This document shows positions 7,593 to 14,607 of a stretch of DNA of 38,748 nucleotides, one piece after another (position 1 is the first letter of the stretch; each line of letters starts with the position of its first letter). This DNA comes from Promethearchaeota archaeon. Lineage in GTDB: Archaea; Asgardarchaeota; Lokiarchaeia; Sigyniarchaeales; Promethearchaeaceae. The stretch is taken from assembly GCA_018238965.1 (NCBI GenBank), contig JABCSI010000005.1, positions 1 through 38,748 of the forward strand, read 5' to 3'. The notes under the pieces are model-generated. The model did no database searches. It worked only from the letters and a program-made list of their open reading frames with translations, and was not told the DNA's origin. Made by a program: the position numbers and the translations under genes.

Positions 7593-8853
7593 TGTTAAAG
7601 TCGCCCCTGATTATTTGGCGCTCAGTTCTCACGAATTTATCCATCATTATGCCAATCTATTTGAAACTAAAGAATTCCAACACTGTTTCCGTTATCAAAA
7701 TTATATGAAACTGCTCGGTTATTCATGTAGATGCTTGTTAGAACTTTGTATGCAGTTTTATGCCAAACCCGACCTTGTGGTGGCGACAACCCCTTTAAAT
7801 CATACTTCCTTTAGAAATATCATCGAAAAAAATGTAAAGCTGCAGAATATTCACATTATCCCCTTCAATCGACACTATAATGCTCTTGGGGATCTCCCAG
7901 TTTTGGAAAAGTGTGATCTTGTGATTATCACACATCTATTTGGGCAGGATTTGGATTTGGAATCCTTAATCGAGTTCAAGAAGAAATATAATTGCGTTAT
8001 TTTGGAAGATCGGGTCCAGGGAGGAAGTTTTGACCTTAAATTTAGCCATGACGTGGTCGATATAGCGCTCTACTCTATGGCTATGGATAAAAGACCCATC
8101 GCACTTGGTGGGGGGTTTGTTCATATCAAAAACAAACATCGTGATTGTATTCGCGCAGTGGAACGGACTATGTTGGCCCTCCCTCAAGAAAAACCGCGGG
8201 ATCGCTTGCGGGATTTAATAAAAAAAATTCCCACCTATTTACTGTATAATAGTCGTACTTTTCTCTTTTACTTTGTCAACGTGGTTCGACTCCTCCAAAG
8301 ATATAACAAAAATATTAGTGTTTTGAAAATCACGCAATCTTATCGTAAATCCAACCCCGGATTTGGGCATTTTGATTACATGTTGAAGCCTTCACCCGGA
8401 TTATTCAAATCCATGAATGAAAACTTGTATAACCATCGGAAAATGGAGCGGATCTATACCACACAGTATAAAAAATTTATAAAATACTTCAGTCCTCCCC
8501 TAATGGCTTATTTTTTCCCGTGGTATAAAAATAAAGGAAAAAAGGGTGCTTTAACCCCCTATAATACAATTTATATGGACGAAAACCTGGTTCAACCCTT
8601 TTTGGAATTTTTCAATCGGCATCATATCTCCGTTATTGCCAATCCGACCTATAAAATATTCAATTTCACCTATGACTCCCTCGACAAAGATCAGAAATTT
8701 AATAACGGCATCGTCTATTTGCCTTCCCATGCGAATATGTCGGAAGAAGAGATGGAATATCTCTCCCTGCGAATAAGACAATTTTATCGAAAATACGTCC
8801 TCCCTTCAAAACAAAAATTAGAGCCGGAATTGAATATATTACTCAGATCCTAA
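7579..8853 (+). CDS. DegT/DnrJ/EryC1/StrS-like PLP-fold protein
   Basis: The 424-residue protein shows the plan of the DegT family of sugar aminotransferases: a middle DLVIITHLFGQ strand, then VILEDRVQGGSF (Asp144, the position that contacts the PLP pyridine N; usually EDAAQ), then ALYSMAMDKRPIALGGGFV with Lys171 ahead of a Gly-rich turn (usually SF...K...GEGG). Known members transaminate nucleotide-linked keto-sugars for surface glycans or antibiotics. The sequence between the Lys and the C-terminal domain is divergent, with a long hydrophobic/basic stretch (TYLLYNSRTFLFYFVNVVRLLQ, ~225-246) that could associate with membrane. No glycan genes are adjacent, so the substrate is open. It is bracketed by the direct repeat described at 7190-7296. 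Confidence 0.7.
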   Translation: MKSNIVKVAPDYLALSSHEFIHHYANLFETKEFQHCFRYQNYMKLLGYSCRCLLELCMQFYAKPDLVVATTPLNHTSFRNIIEKNVKLQNIHIIPFNRHYNALGDLPVLEKCDLVIITHLFGQDLDLESLIEFKKKYNCVILEDRVQGGSFDLKFSHDVVDIALYSMAMDKRPIALGGGFVHIKNKHRDCIRAVERTMLALPQEKPRDRLRDLIKKIPTYLLYNSRTFLFYFVNVVRLLQRYNKNISVLKITQSYRKSNPGFGHFDYMLKPSPGLFKSMNENLYNHRKMERIYTTQYKKFIKYFSPPLMAYFFPWYKNKGKKGALTPYNTIYMDENLVQPFLEFFNRHHISVIANPTYKIFNFTYDSLDKDQKFNNGIVYLPSHANMSEEEMEYLSLRIRQFYRKYVLPSKQKLEPELNILLRS

Positions 8854-8980
8854 CTATTTGGAGTCATCTCTGTATCTTTTTCGTGGTTTTTTATTACTGA
8901 ATTTTAATTTCTAATAATTTAATCGAAGATTATTTTAATCGAAGAGTGTAAATATTCATTAAAGCTATGGAATAAATAAG

Positions 8981-9060
8981 CATAGGTTAGCATAGGTTAA
9001 CATAGGTAAGAATTGGCAAGAATGGGCAAGATTAGATAAACATAGTAAAAATAGGTAAGA
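8981..9060 (+). repeat. Eight degenerate 10-bp direct repeats ending at a start codon
   Basis: Blocks of ten bases from 8981 read cataggttag, cataggttaa, cataggtaag, aattggcaag, aatgggcaag, attagataaa, catagtaaaa and ataggtaaga. They drift gradually from a common unit of the type cataggtaag. The array ends three bases before the ATG at 9063, so it forms the whole promoter-proximal region. One unit is close to one helical turn, so any bound protein would repeat on one face of the DNA. Confidence 0.8.
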
Positions 9061-9062
9061 AT

Positions 9063-9455
9063 ATGTCAGATGATGGGATCCGATGCAAAAAATGTTCGTA
9101 TGATTTCGCAAAATCTCTGTATGAAGAAAAGGATATCATAACATGTCCCTACTGCAAGAAAAAAGGGTCCGAACAGGATTTTGAGATACTTAATGAAGTT
9201 ACTTCCGGGGATGGCTATGCAATCACTCTCTCCGATTTCGAATATTTTCTAAAAAATAAAAGCTCATATCATAAACGAGATTTTTTTAAGAAAGATGTGA
9301 AATTTTTCTCGATCGTAATTAAAGGGGAGTTAAATTCTTTCAAAGACAAAAAAGGGAAAGATATACCAATGGAAGAAGTTCATGCATATATTCAAAATGA
9401 TATTGTGTTACAAAGGAAATTGTATAACCTATATTATGTTTTAGCCCATTATTGA
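9063..9455 (+). CDS. Zinc-ribbon hypothetical protein, 130 aa
   Basis: The N-terminus carries two CxxC knuckles, CKKC (~residues 8-11) and CPYC (~28-31), a short zinc ribbon. The remainder (from ITLSDFEYFLK) is a mixed alpha/beta domain ending in a helical IQNDIVLQRKLYNLYYVLAHY. No enzymatic motif is visible. The last ~20 residues are nearly repeated in the remnant at 7200-7258, so this gene has been duplicated recently. The zinc ribbon suggests nucleic-acid or protein binding; I cannot say more. The 10-bp repeat array abuts its start. Confidence 0.7.
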   Translation: MSDDGIRCKKCSYDFAKSLYEEKDIITCPYCKKKGSEQDFEILNEVTSGDGYAITLSDFEYFLKNKSSYHKRDFFKKDVKFFSIVIKGELNSFKDKKGKDIPMEEVHAYIQNDIVLQRKLYNLYYVLAHY

Positions 9456-9582
9456 AACCCAAGGAGAAATGAATTCATAAGGAATTGGAGGGATCAAACA
9501 ATGGAATTGATGATAAACCTACCATAAGAATATAAGGTAAAATTTTTTCTAAGCTAGCATAATCTAAAATGAGATTAGTGAA

Positions 9583-9876
9583 ATGACCGAGATGGATAAT
9601 TGTAGTTTTTGTGAAAATGCGGCTAAATTCAATTGCGTTGATTGTGGGAAACAACTTTGCGAAGAACACACTACCGTAATGAAAGTAAGTGGAGTAAATA
9701 AGATTCTCCGCCGATGTCCTGAGTGCTTGGAGGCATATCAAAAAAATCAAAAGGATATACGGAAAGAACGGCGTAAATATTACCAAAAATCATATCCTTT
9801 TCTTAGATATTCAATGATTGCAATGGCAATTTCGATCCCACTGTATTTTGTGCTCCGGTTTTTTGAAGTGATTTAA
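9583..9876 (+). CDS. B-box-like zinc-finger protein with a C-terminal TM anchor
   Basis: The 97-residue protein has the ordered zinc ligands CSFCENAAKFNCVDCGKQLC, then EEH and CPEC, the spacing of a B-box/ZnF-like fold. After a basic linker (KDIRKERRKYYQKS) comes one hydrophobic helix (SMIAMAISIPLYFVLRFF), so the zinc finger should face the cytosol on a tail-anchored stalk. B-box fingers usually mediate protein-protein contacts. The first bases of this gene are also found in the remnant at 7265-7295. It follows the zinc-ribbon gene at 9063 by 127 bp and the two were evidently duplicated together. Confidence 0.7.
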   Translation: MTEMDNCSFCENAAKFNCVDCGKQLCEEHTTVMKVSGVNKILRRCPECLEAYQKNQKDIRKERRKYYQKSYPFLRYSMIAMAISIPLYFVLRFFEVI

Positions 9877-9903
9877 GCCAAGTATCTGCAAGTCATGGAG
9901 TAA

Positions 9904-10191
9904 ATGCTGTGCAGTAAGCTCGATAAGTATATTAATATGTCGAGTAACAATTTAGTTATGGAATACATTTCAAAAATTGGTTCTAAGGGTGAAATTTTCA
10001 CTCCCGAGGTCGTGCGAAACAAGCTTGGCTTTCATGCGAACCAGCCCATATCAATTATTGTTCGGAAAAATGGGATTTTTGTTAAAAAAGTGAGAAGTGA
10101 AGAGGAAATTCTTAATCGCAATGGCAAGGATAATATAAAAATATCCTATCATGTAATTAAAGGATTAGATTCCGAAATTGAAGATAAATAG
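9904..10191 (+). CDS. AbrB/SpoVT-like swapped-hairpin DNA-binding protein
   Basis: Residues ~20-62 (YISKIGSKGEIFTPEVVRNKLGF...PISIIVRKNGIFVKKV) match the AbrB/MazE-like beta-barrel: a strand with the KGEI/ITIP-type turn, the VRxKLG helix, and a strand pair ending in a KNGIFVKKV hairpin. Such proteins act as transcription factors or as antitoxins of PIN toxins. No toxin follows on the same strand, so this is either an orphan antitoxin or a regulator. The ATG at 9904 has a good purine-rich site (ggag) just upstream; an in-frame ATG at 9937 is an alternative that gives a shorter N-terminus. Confidence 0.75.
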   Translation: MLCSKLDKYINMSSNNLVMEYISKIGSKGEIFTPEVVRNKLGFHANQPISIIVRKNGIFVKKVRSEEEILNRNGKDNIKISYHVIKGLDSEIEDK

Positions 10192-10269
10192 ATACCTTAG
10201 ACTAAATATTATTTAATCTCTCTTCAGAGTTTACATTTATATTATGAATAACACTTTCAAGCTTATCGC

Positions 10270-10581
10270 TCACTCTTCTAACCGTCTTTGAATCCCTTCA
10301 ATTTCATATGCTACGCTGGAATTATCTCCCCCAATAGAGATTTTCAATTGTCGTGCAGTTTCTAAAATCCGATAGATGGAAACTTTTGCATTTTGAGCAG
10401 CTTGACCAATTGAAACTTCCCCCTGTTGGATTAGGTCGATATTTTTTCTAATGATGTTTTCCTGATATCCATCCAAAATATATTTCCGAATTAAAACTCC
10501 ACGCTCAAGATTCATCTCATGGGCAATTTCTTCGATTTCTTTCAAAATTTTCTCATCAATACGCGTGCTAACTGTGATCAT
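10270..10581 (-). CDS. UPF0175/RHH-like antitoxin of a PIN toxin
   Basis: The 103-residue protein starts with a ribbon-helix-helix-like MITVSTRIDEKILKEIEEIA. It has a helical region, ERGVLIRKYILDGYQ, then QQGEVSIGQAAQNAKVSIYRILE, the helix-turn-helix of UPF0175 antitoxins (normally ...GKVSLGKAAELAGLS...). Its ATG overlaps the stop of the upstream toxin gene by four bases (10578-10581). The order is toxin first, antitoxin second. It should neutralise the PIN protein encoded just upstream and may repress the operon. Confidence 0.75.
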   Translation of the reverse strand: MITVSTRIDEKILKEIEEIAHEMNLERGVLIRKYILDGYQENIIRKNIDLIQQGEVSIGQAAQNAKVSIYRILETARQLKISIGGDNSSVAYEIEGIQRRLEE

Positions 10582-11105
10582 TTTTTTCTTTTTTCTCCCT
10601 CTTCTTTAATATAATGAATGAATCTTCTCAATTCAGTGATACGAATTAAACTTAACTTGTGATACTTATCAAGTACAATTATTTTCTCATCAAATTCATC
10701 TTCTGTCAGTTTTCCTCTCAAACAGAGTTCAACAAGTAGCGAATCCACTCCAAGTAATGCTAGATGTAATTTAATGGCTTCACGTTTGGCTTTTTTATCT
10801 TCAGTAACGCAAATTACCTTCTCTTTCCTGTCATGCTCGAATTTTGACTCGGCCAGAGTTTCTGCTTCGCCCAAACCTAATTTTAATGGCAAACGACCGC
10901 GATTTGTTACTCGAAGAAGTAACCCTTGTTCAAAATGAATATATAATTTATCAGCAATTCTCTTCTGCTTCTTTAAACCTACTTCAATTGCTTCTTGGTA
11001 AACCTCATCTGTGATTACAAGCTTTCCGATAACATCATTCACAAGAGGAATTATTTCTAGATGTTGGAGTAAGATTAAAGAACAGCTATCAAGTTTTAAT
11101 TTCAT
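10578..11105 (-). CDS. DUF3368-like PIN-domain toxin
   Basis: The 175-residue protein has LDSCSLILLQHLEIIPL (first Asp), VITDEVYQEAIE, a GLGEAETLAESK motif (the GEGEA-type helix with the catalytic Glu) and VICVTEDKKAKREAIKL, then LLGVDSLLVELCLRGKL. This order is the DUF3368 variant of the PIN fold, usually paired with UPF0175 antitoxins, exactly as here. It is presumed to be an RNase. The promoter region (11106-11160) holds the short palindrome atacgtat (11151-11158). Tail residues 135-175 are highly charged and extend past the domain. Confidence 0.75.
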   Translation of the reverse strand: MKLKLDSCSLILLQHLEIIPLVNDVIGKLVITDEVYQEAIEVGLKKQKRIADKLYIHFEQGLLLRVTNRGRLPLKLGLGEAETLAESKFEHDRKEKVICVTEDKKAKREAIKLHLALLGVDSLLVELCLRGKLTEDEFDEKIIVLDKYHKLSLIRITELRRFIHYIKEEGEKRKK

Positions 11106-11175
11106 TCAATATTAATAGAAAAATATGTCGTAATAAATCTTCGTAAACATATACGTATTCTGTATACAAAAATTT

Positions 11176-11240
11176 TGGGACCGAAGGGATTCGAACCCCC
11201 GTCTGAAAATTATTAGTACATTTGTTGAATTAAATTTTCA
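11176..11240 (-). tRNA. Orphan tRNA 3' half (T-arm and acceptor 3' strand only)
   Basis: On the minus strand, a variable segment CAGAC is followed by a T-arm (GGGGG, loop TTCGAAT, CCCTT), the acceptor strand CGGTCCC and discriminator A, ending at 11176. A T-run follows, as at archaeal terminators. The matching 5' strand (GGGACCG or a wobble form) is not found in the 64 bases back to the next tRNA, nor just downstream, so no full cloverleaf can be drawn. Upstream of the T-arm is an 8-bp hairpin, TGAAAATT/AATTTTCA (11233-11240 with 11204-11211), with a 21-nt loop. Possibilities are a decayed tRNA, a duplicated 3' half, or the 3' piece of a split tRNA. Confidence 0.6.
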
Positions 11241-11304
11241 ACTATATTTTCAAGTCATAAAAAACGAAAAATGTGCTGGAAGTTATCAGAATTGATGAAA
11301 AAGA

Positions 11305-11413
11305 TGGGACCAGGGGGAATTGAACCCTCGACATCTTTGAAGAAGCGATTTTGGTAATGAATCTCGCAATGGCTCCGAAGGCCAGCGCCATATCCAGGCT
11401 AGACTATGATCCC
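11305..11413 (-). tRNA. tRNA-Arg (anticodon TCG) with a noncanonical 34-nt intron
   Basis: The acceptor strands GGGATCA and TGGTCCC pair over seven positions (one G-U); the discriminator is A and no CCA is encoded. The D-arm is GTCT...TGGC with the AGCCTGGATA loop. The anticodon loop is CTTCGGA, so the anticodon is TCG, reading CGA. The 3' side of the anticodon stem (GCCA) directly follows the loop, so the intron is not at the usual 37/38 site. It fits at about 42/43 (11336-11369), leaving a 75-nt mature molecule. The intron can form GCGA/TCGC. The T-stem has one A-C mismatch. Archaeal splicing endonuclease can process such positions via a bulge-helix-bulge motif. Confidence 0.85.
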
Positions 11414-11505
11414 AAGAAAACTAATATTCCCTTCTATTTCAATTTTTTGGCATGATCAGTGCAACTCCCACAGTGTCCAGATCTAAAATCCAAATAGATT
11501 AGGTT

Positions 11506-11844
11506 ATGTATTCGCCCCGAGATGCGAGAATTGTCAAATCTAATGCCTACCAAGAATCTAGACCACACCTCAAAATTCAAAACAAAACGATAAATTATCG
11601 AACCAAAAACATTAATGTCATCCATGATAGATCTTCCATAATGCCAAAGTTTCATCAAGACAGAAGCATCCACACAGCAACCTTCTTTGATTATTCTTAT
11701 GTCTTAGAAAAAGCGGAAGCACAGTATAAGTTGGGAGTTATAACCCGTGACCAATTTCTCCGCATCCGGACCCGTTGTGAACAAAAATTGGAGATATCTT
11801 CCAAAACTGAAAAAAAAGTTTCTGAAATTCCTACGATTGAATAA
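11506..11844 (+). CDS. Hypothetical protein with a SHOCT-like C-terminal helix pair
   Basis: The 112-residue protein has a basic, probably disordered N-terminal half. Then comes YVLEKAEAQYKLGVITRDQFLRIRTRCEQKLE, which resembles a SHOCT-type short helical pair (hydrophobic heptads around a G-x-I-T turn, the E-x-x-F helix). SHOCT segments usually sit at protein ends and mediate oligomerisation. It starts 92 bp upstream of the tRNA-Arg 5' end on the opposite strand and ends 14 bp inside the convergent TFB-like gene. Confidence is limited because the N-terminal part has low complexity. Confidence 0.5.
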   Translation: MYSPRDARIVKSNAYQESRPHLKIQNKTINYRTKNINVIHDRSSIMPKFHQDRSIHTATFFDYSYVLEKAEAQYKLGVITRDQFLRIRTRCEQKLEISSKTEKKVSEIPTIE

Positions 11845-12937
11845 GTGTTATTAGTGTTTTTGCCCCCATTACTTGATTTTTACCTTGGATGACAATGGGC
11901 GAGTTAAAGAAAGCATTCAAACATCTTTCGGGTATTCGTAGTTTTCCACATTTTATAACAGCTTCCGGCGGTGTTTCAACAACACGTGATTTTATCCACG
12001 TTTCTTGACCGTAGCACGCATATATCTGAGTTTTGGAGATCTGTAACTCTTGGACGATGTCTTGTAGATTCAAGGTTTGGACTTGGTTTTCCACCCAATT
12101 GCGCCAACTTAGATCACTCAAATACCGTAAAAGGGTAATCCAATCGTATATTTTTTCGTTTTGTAAAATCTGGAAGAATTGTGTTAATTGTTTGGCTTTG
12201 AGATACAAAATTAATGCCTTTGCTGCCTTTATCTGGGGCATAAGACCGCAAATAGTTGGATCCTTGAGTATTTTACGAATGTAGGGAATATCCTGGCTCT
12301 GAATTCCACATTTTTCCTGTAATGCACTGAGGGAATGCAAAATTATTGCCGTATCATCTGCCTCAAATAATCGTTGATATTGGACGAGATCCCTGAAAAT
12401 TGCAAGGATTTTCTTGACATTGCACCCACACTTCCTGCAGGTTGATTTTAACTTCAAACGGTAAATGGGCTGCGCAGTTTTGAACAATATTCCGAAGCAG
12501 AGGTTGGCTGTGTTTTTCTTACGGGAATATTTGGGCAGTTTAGAGTATATTTTCCCGAAATTGATTACCAAATCCTCCACCCTCATATCGATATCCAGGA
12601 TGCCCAAATAATAGGTGAAAATATTCCGTGCCTCTTCCAATAATCCGTCCCGGAAAATGTACTGAATGTGGTTCAAATTGCGATATTTGGGCGATGTTCT
12701 TTCTTTCTTTTTTCCGATCGTTGTGGGAGAGCCATTTGGGGCATGGTAGGTGCGGGGATTATTATGTCGATCTCGGTAAAAAGGGATTCTATGGTCAAAT
12801 TGCATCGTTTCCCTAATTATTCCGCAGACAGGACATACTAGGCCCAAATTGTGGGAAAGAAGACCATTATGGCCGCACTCGGGACAAGAAAATGTTTGGG
12901 GCAGATGGCTTGTATTAGTATTGCAAGATTTACTCAT
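11831..12937 (-). CDS. Divergent TFIIB-like transcription factor (TFB paralogue)
   Basis: The N-terminus has a TFIIB-type zinc ribbon: CPEC (18-21) and CPVC (35-38) separated by HNGLLSHNLGL. A B-reader/linker-like segment follows (FYRDRHNNPRTYHAPNGSPTTIG), corresponding to the R-x-G-x-P...T-x-IG stretch of TFB. Residues ~95-330 are mostly helical and fit two degenerate cyclin folds. Key differences from housekeeping TFB are an extra CRKCGC motif near residue 166, low conservation of the cyclin repeats, and a C-terminal extension with QILQ/VQEL helices. TFB bridges TBP-DNA and RNA polymerase; paralogues can give alternative promoter choice. It starts at the ATG at 12937 with ggag ~9 nt upstream. 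A 510-bp gap with no other convincing gene separates it from the next TA pair. Confidence 0.75.
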   Translation of the reverse strand: MSKSCNTNTSHLPQTFSCPECGHNGLLSHNLGLVCPVCGIIRETMQFDHRIPFYRDRHNNPRTYHAPNGSPTTIGKKKERTSPKYRNLNHIQYIFRDGLLEEARNIFTYYLGILDIDMRVEDLVINFGKIYSKLPKYSRKKNTANLCFGILFKTAQPIYRLKLKSTCRKCGCNVKKILAIFRDLVQYQRLFEADDTAIILHSLSALQEKCGIQSQDIPYIRKILKDPTICGLMPQIKAAKALILYLKAKQLTQFFQILQNEKIYDWITLLRYLSDLSWRNWVENQVQTLNLQDIVQELQISKTQIYACYGQETWIKSRVVETPPEAVIKCGKLRIPERCLNAFFNSPIVIQGKNQVMGAKTLITLIQS

Positions 12938-13389
12938 TGATAATTTTCTCCCAAATCACCTGGTCGGCATCGGATTCACATTCCATTTAATGGGAAAGGG
13001 ATGTCGGGTGATAGGTAAGTTATGATTTTCTCGGTGAAAATTTATCCATTTAAAGAAAGGTATTTTTACGATGAAGTGCACCCAAACGAGCTGTTGGATG
13101 AGGTATGGCAGTAAAAATATGTTCTAAGGGTGACAAATATGTTTCACCTAGGCGTAAAGAAAATGCACACTTTCGTAAATACTCGAAAATGCAAGGTATA
13201 ATGGGGAAAATATATGAGAAATCATAGATCCTATTATTAACTAATTAATATTAAGTATTTGAGGGTATTATGCATAATCTGAAAGAGATTTATCTCTTAC
13301 TCGGTAGAAAAAATATGTCATAAATTGTTCAAAAAACTAGTTTTTCCGTTAGTGCCTTTCAAACCTTTGAAACGAAAGAATTTTATACA
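12938..13389. other. Intergenic region without a convincing gene
   Basis: The only ATG-initiated frame I noticed with a nearby purine-rich site is 18 codons (13071-13127), which is too short to support. A weak inverted pair, ggtga/tcacc, lies near 13129-13148. It presumably carries the TFB-like promoter on the left and the TA promoter on the right. Confidence 0.5.
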
Positions 13390-13418
13390 TATAGAACTAT
13401 TGTATCTATAGAACTATT
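13390..13418 (+). promoter_or_regulatory. Direct repeats in front of the third antitoxin gene
   Basis: The 12-mer tatagaactatt occurs at 13390-13401 and again at 13407-13418, a 17-bp period, followed by a looser copy (tactatagga) near 13429. They lie 31-60 bp before the ATG at 13449 and overlap the only TATA-like sequence, so they are probable operator half-sites for the antitoxin. Confidence 0.55.
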
Positions 13419-13448
13419 TTTACTGTAATACTATAGGAATGAAATCAA

Positions 13449-13694
13449 ATGGTTACCACAATTCAAGTAGATTCACAGACCAAAGATAAATTATTTCATT
13501 TAAAATTAAAAATATCAGAATTGGAGGGACGGAATGTTTCCTATAATGAAATAATCCAACGACTATTGAAAGATTTTAAGTCAACTAAGAAAAATATTGT
13601 TATAAATCGATTAACCATGCGGAAATATTGTGGAACCCTGCCAAAAAATGCCTTAAAAGATTGGCAAGAAGAAAAATACAAAGATTTTGCATGA
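13449..13694 (+). CDS. VapB-like antitoxin (RHH-type N-terminus)
   Basis: The 81-residue protein begins MVTTIQVDSQTKDKLFHLKLK, a strand with alternating polar residues followed by a helix, then NVSYNEIIQRLLKDF, the second helix of a ribbon-helix-helix fold. The tail (RKYCGTLPKNALKDWQEEK) resembles toxin-binding segments of VapB. It is not closely related to the two DUF217 antitoxins in this window. The PIN toxin follows after 61 bp, a longer gap than in the other pairs, but the pairing is clear from order and families. Confidence 0.7.
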   Translation: MVTTIQVDSQTKDKLFHLKLKISELEGRNVSYNEIIQRLLKDFKSTKKNIVINRLTMRKYCGTLPKNALKDWQEEKYKDFA

Positions 13695-13755
13695 ATCTCT
13701 CAAATTTACATATTTACTCAGTTCCATATTAAGATCCATTTAGGGGCAATAAATT

Positions 13756-14217
13756 ATGAAGATAGACGAATTAGCAATGTTTATAGACAATCATCAGAAG
13801 ATTGTCTTTGATTCAGGTGTTTTACTCGCATATATACAAGAGGAGAATGAAAATTTTACACATATTATGGATGAACTGGTATTCTCAGAAAAATCTGAAA
13901 AAGTGGTTATATACAATCAGTTAACGATAACAGAAATTTTTTATATTCACTGCCGAATAAATGGAGTTAAGAAGGCTACAATGCTAATTAATGACATGAG
14001 ATCAATGTTTGAGATACTTCAGATAGATTCACTTCATACTTTGGCTGGAGAATTAAAATGTCGATATCCAATTGCCCTCTCTGATTGCTTTTCAATTGCC
14101 TCAGGGATTGTAAAAAATATTCCAGTATTATTTATGAAAGAAAAAGAATTAACAAAAAAGATACAAGAAGAGATAGAACGAGATTATAATGCAAATTTAG
14201 CAGTATTGGCTTTGTGA
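13756..14217 (+). CDS. PIN-domain VapC-like toxin
   Basis: The protein shows KIVFDSGVLLAYIQEEN (first Asp, residue 19), TITEIFYIHCRINGVKKA (Glu of the second motif) and RYPIALSDCFSIASGIVKNIPVLF (the SDCFSIA motif that carries the central Asp in this PIN subtype). It ends with MKEKEL, where the last acidic position usually appears as TxDxE. At 153 residues it fits the VapC class. A purine-rich site (aggggc) precedes the ATG. The longer N-terminus, with MKIDELAMFIDNHQ before the first strand, is typical of the subgroup in which the toxin has its own ribosome-binding site. Confidence 0.75.
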   Translation: MKIDELAMFIDNHQKIVFDSGVLLAYIQEENENFTHIMDELVFSEKSEKVVIYNQLTITEIFYIHCRINGVKKATMLINDMRSMFEILQIDSLHTLAGELKCRYPIALSDCFSIASGIVKNIPVLFMKEKELTKKIQEEIERDYNANLAVLAL

Positions 14218-14250
14218 GTTATTTTTTGTAGTAATTTTTCCTTGGCTTGA

Positions 14251-14607
14251 TTACAGTAAGAAATCAGAAATCAAATTTTTAATATCTTTATAATCCAACA
14301 TCTCGAGATCTCCTCGTTTATTTTTAAATCGGTTGAAGGCCACGCTCCGAACTTGGAAAATCATGGCGATACTGGTTGCAGACAATCCATTTTGGGAAGA
14401 TGGAATAATTTCGTGAGTATAGGGAAAGCGTAAAGCGGATAGATTAGAAGTAAGGGGGATTATTGTCGCCATTTGTAATTGAGAAAGAACCTTTATTACT
14501 ACACAGGGGCGGGAACTCCCTTGCTCATGTCCGATAATCGATTGACTTCCCATTTGAAGATTCAACATCCACACTTCCTGTTCCTGAATCATTTTCATGT
14601 TTTTCAC
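14251..14607 (-). CDS. mazF: MazF/PemK-family mRNA interferase toxin
   Basis: The 118-residue protein has the MazF core: GSQSIIGHEQGSSRPCVVIKV (the G-S-E-Q-x-G-x-R-P-x-hhh motif with the catalytic Arg), MATIIPLTSN (hhhPhTSN), the NGLSATSIAMIFQVRSV segment (catalytic Ser/Thr on the S-x-xh-h-x-Q-h-R-t motif) and RGDLEMLDYKDI. MazF cleaves single-stranded RNA at short sites. Translation probably starts at GTG 14607 overlapping the upstream stop (gtga); ATGs at 14598 and 14592 are alternatives. There is no MazE upstream. Instead a YwgA-like protein and a wHTH regulator occupy the antitoxin position. Confidence 0.85.
   Translation of the reverse strand: MKNMKMIQEQEVWMLNLQMGSQSIIGHEQGSSRPCVVIKVLSQLQMATIIPLTSNLSALRFPYTHEIIPSSQNGLSATSIAMIFQVRSVAFNRFKNKRGDLEMLDYKDIKNLISDFLL

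Noticed and set aside
8981-9060. CRISPR-like array
   Set aside because: The units are contiguous 10-mers without spacers, and no cas genes are present in the window.
11100-11240. A circularly permuted tRNA (5' half downstream of the 3' half)
   Set aside because: No acceptor-complementary 5' strand or D-arm is found downstream of the 3' half.
11434-11673. A minus-strand frame opposite the 11506 gene
   Set aside because: No protein-like pattern, and it ends just upstream of the tRNA promoter region; the plus-strand frame is more convincing.
13071-13127. An 18-codon ORF (MKCTQTSCWMRYGSKNMF) with a purine-rich site upstream
   Set aside because: Too short and without homology or context to support a gene.
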